Assembly (NCBI GenBank): GCA_034008185.1
Contig: CM067082.1
Location: 100,373,311 to 100,437,310, forward strand
Direction of reading: 5' to 3'
DNA length: 64,000 bases
From: Gorsachius magnificus
Taxonomy: Eukaryota; Chordata; Aves; Pelecaniformes; Ardeidae
Positions 47,144 through 59,400 of this stretch are shown in pieces; positions within the stretch are counted from its first letter, which is position 1, and each line of letters starts with the position of its first letter. The position numbers and the translations under genes are program-made. A model generated the notes under the pieces. The model was given only the letters and a program-made list of their open reading frames with translations, was not told where the DNA came from and did not search any database.

Positions 47144-47679
47144 GCTGGCATTGGCTCTGTCAGATATAGGGGACGCTTCTCGTGGCTACTGGTAGAAGCC
47201 ACCTCTGTAGCCCCTCCCACTACCAAAACATTGCTGTGCAAACCCATTACAGTAAGAAATATTAAAGATGTCAGGAATATATTATTGAGAAAGTTATTTC
47301 TAACACCCTTTCCTGTCTGGATGAGATCTCTACAATGAGCAAGATTTTATTGTTTATGTAAAATGTGCGATTGTCTAATTATTTGTATTTCTCGGAGAAA
47401 TTTCTTTAATCATTCAATGTTTCTTAAAATACTTAAGGCCATTTTAGTAACCAAAGACTAGGGGACTGATATGAAACCTTAAGCATTGACAGAAAAACAT
47501 GAGCTTGTTCACTGCAGTAATGTAAAGCCACGAGCTGCATTTGTATCAGAATAAATTCTCCTTTGAATTTACTTCCTCAGAACTGGCCTCAGATGCCAGT
47601 CAATGTGAGACTTCCCATCAACCTGGTGTTCTCAAAAGTGGCTCAGTTCTGTATCCTTGGTCAAATAAGCTCCAACATC

Positions 47680-47696
47680 AAAAAAAAAAAAAAAAA
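47680..47696. repeat. Poly-A run (17)
   Basis: This is an uninterrupted A17 run. No retroposed body is recognisable upstream. Confidence 0.85.
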
Positions 47697-49504
47697 GTGA
47701 GTGCTCCCAAACCAAATCTAATCTTCATACGGAAGTGGTTTACTTCTATAAGAAGACATTGTGTAAGTAGTACCATTGGGTGATATTTGGAATAGTGTTT
47801 TGAAAAGTCACTTGATAATTTCATCTAAATTATTTACTAAGTGAAGAATCTGATAGGCAACAAATGGGTGCCCTTGGAAAAGAAAGGAGCCCAACACCTG
47901 GAGCGCAGTTTGTAGTCCCAGAAGTTCTACTCTGTATCTTGTGCTGCAGTTGGGAGTTAGTAAAGGTAAAAGCAAGAGGACAATCACACCTGCAGCGTAG
48001 CTGGAAGATGTGAGATCTATAAAGAAACTCAGCCTGAAATCTTAGCATTGCCTGTCTCGGAAGCAGATACACATATGGCATAGAAAGTTTTCAAGAAGGG
48101 GATGATGTGAAAGGGAGAGAAGGCTTGAGGCTCAGCTCCACATGAAACAAGCCATAAAGGATTTGTGCCCCCCCTTCACTCTTTTGTCACACCACCTCTG
48201 CATTTGCAGTAGCTGCTCTGGTCTCTCCCCTGTAAGCAGCTCTGTCATGGACTGCTGTGGCACTCTAACACATTTGGTAGCTGCATATTTCACCCTGTAC
48301 AGCTCTACAATTGGCTCACAGCGCCAAAAAATCTGTTTGCAGTTATTGTCTTTCCTGCAGATTTGACATGTATCTGGAATAGAGGAATTCTCACATAAGT
48401 GCTCTATTCCTTAATGCAGTCCTTTTTTCAAAACACAGTATTCTTTCTCTCTGTATATAAACAGGTTACTGGTCAACATTTTTACTTTCTGACATAAATT
48501 GTAAAAACATCCATTAATACTGGCACAATAAAACAAGTGCATACAGTCTATTTATTGTTCCACTTTCAACTCTGTGACTAGAACATAATAAAGTATATTT
48601 GAAGGAGGTAAGCTGGTTAACATGCAAAATGTGACAAAACCCCATTGTGTGATGGAATGCCAACTCGTAAATCCCCAAGGCTGTTCTTTTGTATTGCTTT
48701 AGAAAATATGTGGTGCCAGGGTGTCTCATTCTTCCACCACCCTCTTGGCAACTTTAAATGAGGGATGTGCCAGGCAGTATGGCCTGAAAAATGACAACTG
48801 GAAAAAGCAGATGCCAGGTTTTTGGACCACATGGAGTCCTGAGCTCCCATAAAAAGGCCCACGTTTGCTGCTATTCTGAGAAGTATATAGCAAACTAAAG
48901 TGTATGTCCATGTATACCTCAAAGTATTGTTAACTAATTTTAGTGAGGTAATTCATTGCATGTGGAGTATTTATATTTTATTCTGTGCTGCTATCTTACA
49001 GAAATCATGATTTTCTTAAAGTTAAATATCAAAAAATGTTAGTTTGTGTATATTTTTCTGTACATATGCATGCAGATATATAGTAAGAGATAGAGGCACA
49101 CAGTGCCAAATGTTATTAGAAATAATTTGTTTAATGAAATTGAGTAAATTTCAAATATTGAAACTGCTGGAATTGGCCTTGACTCAGAGTTTTTAAGTCT
49201 TTTGAGATGCCTAGATTTCTCACTGGTAATATTAAACCAGTATTATTTATGTATGTATGTATTTTCAGATTGATTTATTTTACAACTGTAGTGAATTTTA
49301 TTTGCAAACTACAAAGTGCATGCATGTAGTCTGGGTAACAGGTAACCAGAAATCAGCCTGATTCCAATTACGTTGGTTTGAGCTGTTCTCTGGTGTTCTG
49401 TTTTCAAAAGCAGATTTCACTGCAGATGTTCACATATGAATATCCACACATCAGAGTAATGTGTGAACTTTACCTTTTTGGCTTAATTTGTTGTGGTGTT
49501 TTGG

Positions 49505-49527
49505 TTTTTTTTTAAAAAAAAAAAAAA
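49505..49527. repeat. T9-A14 tract
   Basis: Nine T residues are followed directly by fourteen A residues, a self-complementary homopolymer pair. It is a simple sequence with no evident role. Confidence 0.85.
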
Positions 49528-52500
49528 CCCAAACCTGATGTGGCTTGAACTCACTAAGTTTAAATTCTCTTGTGTTTGGGAGGGAAAAAAGTACCTGTTA
49601 TATCCAATACTACCTTCCTCATGTATGGAGAGTCAATGTCTACACAAGCAAAAAGCAATTGGGATAAAATAACATAGAGCTGAGACAGGGTGGATGAAAA
49701 CAAAGACAAGTGTGGTGGTTTCGGGCTTTTTGTTTGTTTTGTTGTGGGGGTACCTCCTTCCCCCAGATCTTGGAAATCAGGGTTTGTTGTCTCCACTAGT
49801 CAGCGGAACTGTTCACCCATGCAATTATGAGCAGGACACTAGCCTCAAATCGGTGTGCCTTAATAACAAAAGTATATTTCAAAAAGAAAAGTGACAAGTG
49901 GACTAATTTTAATAACATAAGATTCTTGGGTCAGAAATGCTGCTACAGTTCTTGATGGTTGCAGAATTTTTTGTTGCTCTGGATGTAATTTACTTCCCTT
50001 CTTAGAAACAAAATGTATGAAGTAAAAGAAACAAATTGATTTGGGAAGGATGTTTACAGGACAGGGTGGGAGAACAAAATGTGGTATGAGAGAGATTAGT
50101 ATAGGCCAGCTAAGCATCTTCCTTAGCTATATTGTGTGGTTTTCTGCAGAAGTATTTTTAATTCTAATGCGAATTTAGTTAAGAGCTTTGAAAATGCCTA
50201 GCCTATTTAAGCTCAATACAGAAGGCAACAAGGAATCATTACAATTACTCATAAGGCATGGGATACCAATATCGAAATAAAAATGTGTTGTTCCAAATGC
50301 TATGTTTCAAGCAGTAATTCTGCAACATCTAGGACTGCTTTATGAAGCACAATCTTTTTCTTTAATAAGGAGATAATCGAAAACAAGTTAGCTGGGCTTG
50401 AGAGAACAAACAGTGTTTCTCATGGCTAGCTGAGGATCATAAATGTGTTTTTGACAAGGACTTAAAGAAAGCTCTGGCTGGATGAGGTCATATAACAGAA
50501 GTTGGGCTTTCTGACCCCAAATATATATCTGATGTGATGATTCTACACTTCAGGAGCTGTCAGAAGAAAATCTCTTGGGTTATTTTTGTTACTGCTTTGA
50601 CAGCAACTAGTGTCTTGAGGCACTAGGAAAGAAAAAGTGAGCCTGACAGGACAGGAATGAATTGCCTCCATGACAGAAAGAAAGTGCTGTATGTAAGGAG
50701 GTAATACACAGACTACAGGAGGGGGAAGATAAATAAGAATGTATATGAGGACAATATCTTTTCTATATTGAGTGTCTAAGGGCATTAGTCTTCCTTATAC
50801 TTTCTCCCCTTGTCTCCTACTTTCTCCCTGTCATGAAGAAGTGTACTTTTTTCCAGTTTGCATGTTTGTTTCAGTAGTTTTTATTATGTATGAATTCATT
50901 GCACTATGTCTTTCTCACTATTTTGCATATAAACCCCATATTGAAACACCTCTCCTTATCCTACAGCATCTCTTGATGCCACTGAAAGATTTTTTAAATG
51001 GATGACATGGATATAAATCCCTCACTTATGCAACCGACTGGAGGCCTCAGAAAGCCTAAGCCTAACCCCCCTAGGAAGCGGGGAAGTAATATTAAATATT
51101 GAGTGGGTGACTTGCAAGTATCTCTTATCACCCTGCATTTGTGGGCTTGGATTTTAATGCCTTGGATTGGAGGTTTCTTTTGTAATACTGTTTGGTTTCT
51201 TTAGCTCTGTAGGTGATGTATAGAAAAAGGCAAAATGTTGATATTGATGTCTGTTGATATTTTGAAGGTATAAAGTTGTTAGCTGGGAAGCATGTATCTA
51301 AGAAGGTACTGCCCAAGTAATTAACAAGGACTATGGTTAAAATTATTTCCATGCTGCTTTGGTGCATTTGTGGTAACTTTGATTTGCCTGTTAGCTTGTT
51401 CTTCACCATGGCTTCTGCTTTGACAATCCTAACAATTAAGTCTAAAAACCAGATTAATTTTAGATTAGCAATTTAGCTGTGATTTCTGAATAAGATTATT
51501 TCATTGCTTTGTGATTTAGTCAGAACATAAGAAAATGGAGATGAGATTAGACAGACTAAAAAATTTCAAATACAGGCTTTTATTTGAAAGATGGTTTATC
51601 TACAGAAATAGAAGACCTTGCAAAGTGAAAGACAAATGTGAAATATGGGGGAAAAGAAACTTACAATCCTACGTAGGGCAGGGATAGCCTAGAAAAAATG
51701 AAAATGTCTTTACTTTATTATCCAGATCTTTGTAGCACCATGTCTCAAAAGAAACTTGTATAAGACTCCTTAGACTGTTTGCTGGCAACAGATTTCATAA
51801 AAACATGAGCAGAAAATTGAGCTAAAGGTTGATTTTTGCTGTTGTGTAGAGAAAACCAGGTCTCAGCTGTAAACAAGGACCAACTATTTCTCATTGCTTC
51901 AGCTAAGATTTTGATTTTTAGCTAAAAAAAATACAACATGGAAAAATCTTTCTTGACTTTTTATGCTGTTCAGCAAAAAGAACAAGTGATGTTAGAGAAT
52001 AGAGGGAGAACAGAACAAGTGGGTGTGTGCATGCTCTCAGTAGTGGCTCCATCAGTAGTATTTGGCCTGCCTTGGGTGGAGATCAGATTGAACAAACCAT
52101 ACAAAGAAAATAAACCCACTAAACTGTAAGTGGAAAAATAGCCTTCTGATCCCTAGGTGAACAACAAATATATATCTCGCAGGGAAATTAGCCAGTGTAT
52201 TACAACATTGCAGCAAGTTTGCACAGGTCAGAAGTCAAAAATGGTTCCTCTCTGGAGTTCCTCTGACATCTCTCCACAAGCTAGAAATTATTCAGACATT
52301 AAGTGTGCAGAAGAAAATAAATGTACCATATTTTGAAGTCTTTTGGGCCCACCTTCTCTCTGTCAGGAATCAGTGACGTCCTACCACCTCTCACCTATAC
52401 CTACCTGCATAATTAAGAAGCAACTTTCTTTTCAAGATAGGGCTAACATCATGCCATGCCAATGCATTTCTCTTGTTTTTTCTCTACTTTTTTTATAGGA

Positions 52501-53276
52501 AGATTATCTTTATGATTTCATATTAATACTAGTTCAGATGAGTGGGGATAAACCCACAACATTAGGAATGAGTGGCTTCACTCATCTACCATTGAACTGG
52601 TTGGCATACTCATTGCAATCTGAAGATTACCTTCGCTTGTATAACTGTGTTCATCAAAGACATAGCATCTAAACTAATAATTTACTAAAAAACCTAGAGA
52701 ACAGATTAGTCTTACATTCTCTCCACCACTCAGTCAAATGGCCACAATAAATTACAGCTGGCGCTAACTGGACCACTTAAGATCTTTGTACATTTTCCTT
52801 TTTCCCTTTCTCGTTCTGCTTTTCATGTCTTTTTCTGTTTGAACTCTGTCAGTGCTGAAGAAAAAGAATGTCTCAATCTGAAGAGCCAAAGCTGTGGAGG
52901 GGCATTGAAGCAAGACCGCATCACCTATGAACTGGCAGTGAGGGATGTATACTGCATACTTAATAGCACCTGCAGATCATCAGATTGATCACCTCCATGG
53001 CAAGTGCTGTACAAACATGTTATAAAGGAAGACAGTCCCATCCCCACAGAAGATTCAACTGACAGTCTCTCCTGTCTACCTTCTGCTTACTTTTCTACGC
53101 CTACTCTAATTAGGATTCTCCTGTTCCTATTCCCTGTTGTCTTTCCACTCTTCTCAGGCTCCTTACAATGAAAAGATCCCTTCAGGCAGTTTTGTACTAC
53201 TTCTTGCTCCATTTGAAGTGCCTCAGTATGGAGATAGCATGTTTTGTTCAGGCTTCACCATGGTGGACCTCAAGCT

Positions 53277-53299
53277 GGGGGGCGGGGGAGGTGGGAGGG
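53277..53299 (+). repeat. G-quadruplex motif
   Basis: G runs of 6, 5, 2, 3 and 3 are separated by single bases (C, A, T, A), satisfying the usual four-run G-quadruplex pattern with very short loops. It lies within an exon-like segment, where it would encode poly-glycine. It is the strongest such motif I noticed in the window. Confidence 0.8.
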
Positions 53300-53881
53300 A
53301 ATTGTTTCTGTGGGATCTGGTGTAGTTTGAGCAGTTGGCCTTGCTTTGTGGCCGGGCTGCGCTTTAAGATCTCTGTTTCATTCTCTGAAAGTTAAATACA
53401 AGTAAATGAGGAATAAAGAATGAGTGTGCAAACATGTAATGAGCTAAAAGTTCAAACAAATCAATAAATAGGATAAGGGGCTGCAGTTAAGTTACACCTA
53501 GGCTGCAATTTCAATTGTGGTTGCCATAAGTAAAAATGTACAGAGGCTCTGTAGCTAGTGTGGGATGCAATTGCTGCAGCAGTGAAAGCTGCCGTAATTT
53601 TTTTCCTCAGAAAGGACATAACTGTTAATGAGTCTAAATGAGTGCTTTTAGGAATGAAGCCACTTTTGGTCTGCCTGAGCAGAATTGCACTGGAACAACT
53701 TTTTTTGTACATAAAAAAAACCAAACCCAAAACAGCAGCTGATTTGCAACGATCTTTGCAACTTGTGAAGAACAGTGAAAGAATAAATTGTGACAAACAT
53801 ACTCAGCAAGGAGATTTTAGAGGATAATAGATTTCACATGGGTATTTTCAGTGGTAAAAACTTCTAATCAGTTCTTTAATC

Positions 53882-53949
53882 CCAAAGCTAGTAGCCAAAA
53901 CCTCCAGCTTTCAGGAAGTGGAGGAAAGAGCTGGAGGCTTAGCTTTTGG
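53882..53949. repeat. Imperfect two-block inverted repeat
   Basis: CCAAAGCTA (53882-53890) pairs with TAGCTTTTGG (53940-53949) with one bulge, and CCTCCAGCT (53901-53909) pairs with AGCTGGAGG (53929-53937). The spacers between the blocks are unequal (10 nt against 2 nt), which argues against a typical microRNA precursor. No function is assigned. Confidence 0.65.
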
Positions 53950-55616
53950 TCTACAAATGCTTTTCCATTGAGATTATTGGGGAAAAAAATAGAAGTATTT
54001 TAAAGATTTGAGCCTTTACTGGTTTGCAGTCTTCATGATAAACTCTGGGAACTACATTAAAAACATCATGAGTATACTGACTGCCGGAAACATTGCACAC
54101 TAACCTGTGAGTGAACAAATACAGTATATGGGCTCACATGATCAATTTATATTGTCCAGAACAGTACAGCTTTAATCTGCAAGTCTTTATCTCCCTTAAA
54201 CCCTGAGGTGTGCCATTGACAATAGTTTCCATGTCAGAAAAAGATGTCCACTGAGAAGAACAGACTTTGGAAGTAAAATGTGGTGTGATTTAGAATGCAG
54301 AATGATCCAAGTAAGGGATACAGCAGAACCACTCTGTAGGAAAAAACAAGAAAGCACTAAATAGCTCATTTTGAGGTACTGCGGCAATACAGCAGAGTAC
54401 AAAAGCCAAACAGGTAGAGAGGCAAGAGGAGATTAAAGAGATGCTGCTTTTCTCTCCTTAGGTTAGCCAACCTCAGAACTCTTTAGGCAGGTTTGCATGG
54501 TAATGTAGCTGTATTCAACTTTTGGGGATTTTTAGTGTGTGTTCAATTTTCTCCTTTTCTTTCCTATATCAAACAAAGCTTGATACAGAACATTTTTGTT
54601 CAGGAATAAATGACACTTTCAGGCTTAAGAAAAAAAAATTAATCAAAACTTAATGATTTAGTAGAAATTTTTTTTTGCACAAAATAATTGGTTAATTTTG
54701 CTTAATTTGGTTAATTTTTCCACCTCATTGTTCATAGTTCATTTTTCCAGAACTAGGAGCTAGTATGTTTATGGGTATCTTTTGTTTCCTTGAAGATCAC
54801 AAATATTCTTTAAAAAAAGTTGTGTTCCTGCTGCCAGACTCTGAGTCATCCACATATTCATGGCTGTTCAGTTACCTGTAAATATGGCGGTCTAAGCATG
54901 TTTATTGTGTAGGGCTGAATCAAGTGCCTCTTTTAGTGAAGTGACAGTTTTGACTGTGCCTGCATTTTGTTCTACTTCCCTCTGTTTATCACTGCTCGAT
55001 ATACTGCACCACGGTGGCTGTTCTTGTACACACAGCGCAAGCCACTATGGCAGCATTCTTTGAACTACAAAAGAATAAATTATAATTTCAGTCAAGGGTT
55101 TTGACTGGATGAAATAAACAGGGAACCTTTAACCGTCTTGGGAAGAAGCTTGTGGCGTACCAGTGCATCTATATATGAAAACAACCTGGCTCACATAACA
55201 AGGATGTTTTATGTTACCTATTGGTCTGTTCTAGGTAAAACAAGATTATCTTGAAATATCATTCGGAATATCAAATTTTGAAGAGCTGTCAAAAGAAAAA
55301 CACTTCTGTCTAATTCTTCCATGTGCAACTAGAAATTGGATGAAAGGACTTTAAAACTATTTCCATCCTGTGTTGCCATGCTAGAACTGAAAGTAAATTT
55401 TGGAAGTGATTCTTACCTGCCCTTAGATAAAAGGAGTTTGATTGCAGCTCACAGTCTACTGTCCCAAACTGAGTATTCTGAGCATTCTGACTTTTGTGTT
55501 AAGAAATACAGTATCTTGAAGGCAGCATCTTTCAACTATCAAGAAAAAGATTCCTTTTTGACTGTATAGAAATAAAATCTTGAGGAAAAGTTCCAGTTAA
55601 AAGCCTTACTGGCATT

Positions 55617-55621
55617 GGGAG
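55617..55621. repeat. Left target-site duplication (GGGAG) of LTR
   Basis: GGGAG immediately precedes the TGTGGCG start of the LTR and is repeated exactly after its end at 56398-56402. Confidence 0.85.
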
Positions 55622-55897
55622 TGTGGCGATGTGCTCCCTTTGCCCCAATTTTCCCCTAACCCTGTTTAAGCAATAACCATCAGTGACAGTTGTGATGGAT
55701 GTGTCTGGTCGTGATGGATGCATCCAGCTCAAAGGGGATTCAGGGGAGTCAGATAACAATGCAATAGCCAAGCCCTAATCTATGGCAATGCATCCACCTA
55801 ACCACAGTGCTGATCAATGTCCAACTCAAGCCAAATTTGGAAGAAACTAAAATCTGCAGTCAGTATGTAAATATGACTGAGTCAACCATCTTAGCCC

Positions 55898-55905
55898 CAT
55901 AAATA
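55898..55905 (+). promoter_or_regulatory. TATA-like box of the LTR
   Basis: CATAAATA lies about 276 bp into the LTR and about 460 bp upstream of its AATAAA. This is a plausible retroviral promoter layout. Activity today is unknown. Confidence 0.5.
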
Positions 55906-56357
55906 CTGAGCAGCCCAAGAGCCCTTTGAACTCTCCTGCAGAGCAGCAGGCTGCACGCCAGGATCTCCCCTTGGGTAGGGACACCTCTCAAGGTTACTCC
56001 TTGAGGTTGAAAGATTCCTTGCCACAACAGACTCTTGGGAAGTGGCTAATAGCATGCTAACCTTTGAAATCTTAGCTAAGTGACATAAAGGATTGATTGC
56101 ACATATATAATCCTTTAGACATAAACCATTGACCAAGTCTGGGACTAGAATTGGATCCAGCCACACCTAAACTCCTCTCAAAGGAAGGAGTTTAGAAAGC
56201 AAGGGGGCCCCTTTTGAACTTAACAGGAGGGTCTCCCTGGCAGTTTTGTCTGACCCTGTCCTCTACACAGTAAAGAATCAAGAATAGCTTGCCACTGAAT
56301 CTTGTTAAACCACTGTTGCATTTACTGTTGAACCTTGTTAACTCACTGTTTTATGTC

Positions 56358-56363
56358 AATAAA
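56358..56363 (+). promoter_or_regulatory. LTR polyadenylation signal
   Basis: AATAAA lies 34 nt before the right LTR end and is followed by T-rich sequence (GTATATTTTTGC), as expected for retroviral polyadenylation at the R/U5 boundary. Confidence 0.65.
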
Positions 56364-56397
56364 GTATATTTTTGCTTCTCTCACTCCATCCGCAACA

Positions 56398-56402
56398 GGG
56401 AG
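56398..56402. repeat. Right target-site duplication (GGGAG) of LTR
   Basis: This is an exact copy of the left GGGAG directly after the terminal ACA. The pair fixes the insertion boundaries. Confidence 0.85.
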
Positions 56403-59400
56403 CAACTCCCAAGTAAAGCTTATAGTACTGCTTTCAACCTTTTAAAATCAGATTGAGTCAAGTACTTCAGAATATATTTTGGACAACAATGTTACTTTGC
56501 CAAAAGAATGAACAAGATGCAATTAGGTTAACAGGAAGTAATTTTTATCTGTAATAACCTTTTTTTTTTTTTTTTGGAACTGTAGAGAAGGTGACTTCTT
56601 CAAGTCATTCCTTCCAGCTCTCATCTAAAATTAGAAATAAAAAGTAGAATATGCCCAGTTGATGCTTCTGAAGATAAAATAGAAAAAATGGAATTTTATG
56701 TAGAGACAGAGGCAGATTTTGACTTTGAAGGTAACTGCAAACCTTCTGCTATTAGGGGAGCAACTTGTCTCAGGGCCTTAATTCTTTAGTATTTCTTGCT
56801 CTGTACTATCAATAGGGGAATGGCAGAGTCCTTTATAGGAAATTCAGTTCTAGCTGTAACTCTTTCTCCAGGGGAAACCATACTCTGACTTTTCTGACAA
56901 TGCAAAGAGATAGTAGCAGAGGGCAAGCTCCACGGATACTGCTGCAATATAATATACTGGTTTACTCAGTTGATGGGATACTTTTCCAGTAAGCTAAGAA
57001 CTTGCCTGGATGTCTAAATACCACTGTCACCTGAAGAAGATATAGTACACAGGCTGGATAATGGACATGGCTTAGACCCTACTAGAATAATATATATAAC
57101 TGGGAGTCATTACAGTTTTTGTGTATGGAAGATGATATTTTATTAATTGTATTGAAAATTACAGTTTTTGCAGTCTTCTCTGAAGTAAGAAACATGGCCT
57201 TAAGCTAAATCAAGAGGTCTTTTGAATATTTTGGCAGCACATTTCTTCTGGAACAGCTAGATGCAGTTAATTGGCAAACACATGCTGCCATAGCAAGCAA
57301 ATTTGTAATCCCTCTCATGCTTAGAGTATGAACTGCTGTTGTAATGCAGGCCCCAAAGCACATAATCACAGAGTATCTCCTCACTGACTTGAAAGTATCC
57401 TTTTTTTCACTTTCACCTTTGCATAGTTGTGCTTCTGGGAGTAGGTGAACCTGTTTTGTACATGTAGACTGTGCTTTGTCTTAATTATAATTTTGTATTC
57501 TGTTTGTGGGAGAGAATACAGAGTAAAGCTGAGGAATCTGTGCAGTAGCTTTTGTGAAAAACGGAAGCTATGAAAGGATTTACTGTCTCTAACTTGCTTT
57601 CAGGGCATCACTTGAAATGCTGAATCATCACCCAGACAACAGTTAAGTAGCTATTTTGTGAAGCCAATTACGTGTTAAGCGCCCATACTCTTCATCAGCA
57701 GACTAACACAGAGAAACTTATTTCTCCATGCCAGTTGAAACTTTTATTACCAACATGTACATGCTAATGACCTATTGACTGATCTTTGCAAGAAAGTGAT
57801 CCATAAACACCACTTGATTTCCACTGATTGCAAGAAAGAGACCTCAGCATGACTTTGGAAGTGCTCATCTGCTTTTAGTGTCAAGCCTTATGATTACAGA
57901 GCAAGCTGAACAGCAGGCCAGAAAATGGCTTTTCTCCCTAAGAAAGTGTCAGAGAGTGAGAAATTCTGAAGAGGTTTTCTCATAGAAAACACCAAGTTCA
58001 GCAAAGAAAGAAAATAATGCTGATCTTGAAATATCACAAGAATGCTCGGGGGAGTTGCACCTTAAAATGTGTGTCCTCTTCCATTGGAAGCCAGCTTCCC
58101 CACATATTTCCCACCACCAGCGTCTCAGGGCTGGAGAACCTATTCTATAGAAGAGATTGGGTGCTGAAATAGTTGAACTACAACTTCTCTGTACCACAAT
58201 GGCATTTTATTCAAATCAAACTGCTGTGAGTTTGGGTATTCTCTTTCTTCGCAAAGCCTCCTTTGGAAAGCAGGTGCTTTCATATTTTGCTTCAAAGTAG
58301 TTCCACAGAATATTTTCCCTGTCTTTATTAGGAATTGACAAGTATGTTAAATTTGTTATCAGAATTTACTTTATTCAGAAAATAATTTACTGTTTGCCTT
58401 AAACATCACTTAAAAATGCTATATTTTCTGGCTTAAATTTCTATTTCACCTTGATTCTCTAGCTTATGTTCTTCAAACTGAGACATTTTTGTATATAAAA
58501 TGTGTGTCTACTTAAATATTCTTATTTATATCATTGTAAAAAATAACGGCAGATGGATCCCTCCTAGTGTTTGCAAGCAACAATAATGTTTGATGACGAA
58601 TGCACAACATTGTTATCTAAAATTGCTGTTTATGATGAAATGCAGCCTTTAATAAGAACTCACTGTGTACGTTGAACAGTATCCTGGATTTCTGCAAAAT
58701 GCTTCAATAAACTTGTCACACAGATTTCTCTCCCTCCTGGAAAAGACAACTTAATGCCTCCTCTATGTTTACCTCTGTTTTGGATTTATCAGTAAAGGCA
58801 TGCATGTGTATATACACACCAGAAGCACAGTTATTGTTATTTCCCCTCATACACAGAGTAAAAGGCTCCTTTCAGCCTGACTGAATTTTAATTCTGTTTC
58901 GGAGAATAACAGAACAGGAAAGCATCAGTCAGACTCTGAGAGAGCGCATGTTGTGGGTGTCCTCTGCATAATCTGTATGGCTGTGGGTGGCACAGCCTAG
59001 CCTTAGCTAACAGTTAGAACAGCCTGATTTGTCTCCCATAACCTTGCTTATAGTGTTTGAGGATTTTATCAACTGTAAACTCCTCAGGTTAGAGTTCTTC
59101 ACGCTGTGCGTGTGCCTCCGGCTGCTTGTATCCAGTAAATCTTTGTGAAAGCTTCAGACCAACATGGCACAGCTATTTATAAGATGATGATTACGGGGAA
59201 ATAACGTGTTTAACTCACTTGAAACAATAAATCTGAAAATATTTTTAAGAGTCACCAGCAGTGTTTTCTCCTTCTCTCGACCCACCAAACCCCATGTTTT
59301 AGTGCCAGCACTTGAGGTGGTGAATCGCTACCTGCAAATGTTCTGTTTCAATGAAAAACAGCCCACTTTTAGCTGTGTCAAAAGGCTCTGAAAAATGCTT

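Larger units (their letters stand above)
46044..47251 (-). mobile_element. Endogenous retrovirus LTR interrupted by a CR1
   Basis: Read on the minus strand it begins TGTAATGGG (plus 47251) and ends AAACACACCACA (plus 46044), giving TG...CA termini. Near its 3' end it shares a module with the LTR at 22852-23423: a TTATCTCAATCCACGAG-like block, then TCTCCTGTCC (plus 46114-46123 antisense). This fixes the orientation as minus. The middle (about 46430-46800) consists of degenerate GC-rich sub-repeats built on GCTCCAGxxTGGGTCC and CCATGGGCTGCAGG units. A sense CR1 tail at 46945-47143 splits it. Without the CR1 the LTR is about 1.0 kb. No retroviral genes flank it, so it is probably a solo LTR. The 192-codon plus frame at 46454-47032 is a by-product of the GC-rich repeats. 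AGAAA occurs at 46039-46043 and 47255-47259, a possible duplication that is 3 nt out of register on the right. Confidence 0.82.
47260..55616. other. Non-coding spacer, no gene confirmed
   Basis: No gene, RNA gene or TE was recognised with confidence over 8.3 kb. Simple repeats, a G-quadruplex motif and an imperfect hairpin are listed separately. An exon-like segment with a strong acceptor at 53157 is described as a finding. A 77-codon plus frame at 55336-55569 just left of the LTR has balanced composition but no family resemblance. Confidence 0.6.
55622..56397 (+). mobile_element. Solo endogenous retrovirus LTR, 776 bp
   Basis: It begins TGTGGCGATG and ends CCGCAACA, with TG...CA termini and a perfect 5-bp duplication GGGAG on both sides. 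Within it a TATA-like CATAAATA (55898-55905) and an AATAAA polyadenylation signal (56358-56363) lie in the order U3, TATA, R, polyA signal, short U5, so the element is in plus orientation. A 9-bp stem (TAAACTCCT at 56168-56176 with AGGAGTTTA at 56186-56194, 9-nt loop) lies in the presumed R region. A 19-bp near-tandem repeat of GTGATGGATG units sits at 55692-55729. No retroviral coding sequence flanks it, so it is a solo LTR. It differs in sequence from the LTR at 22852. The family name is not assigned. Confidence 0.88.
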
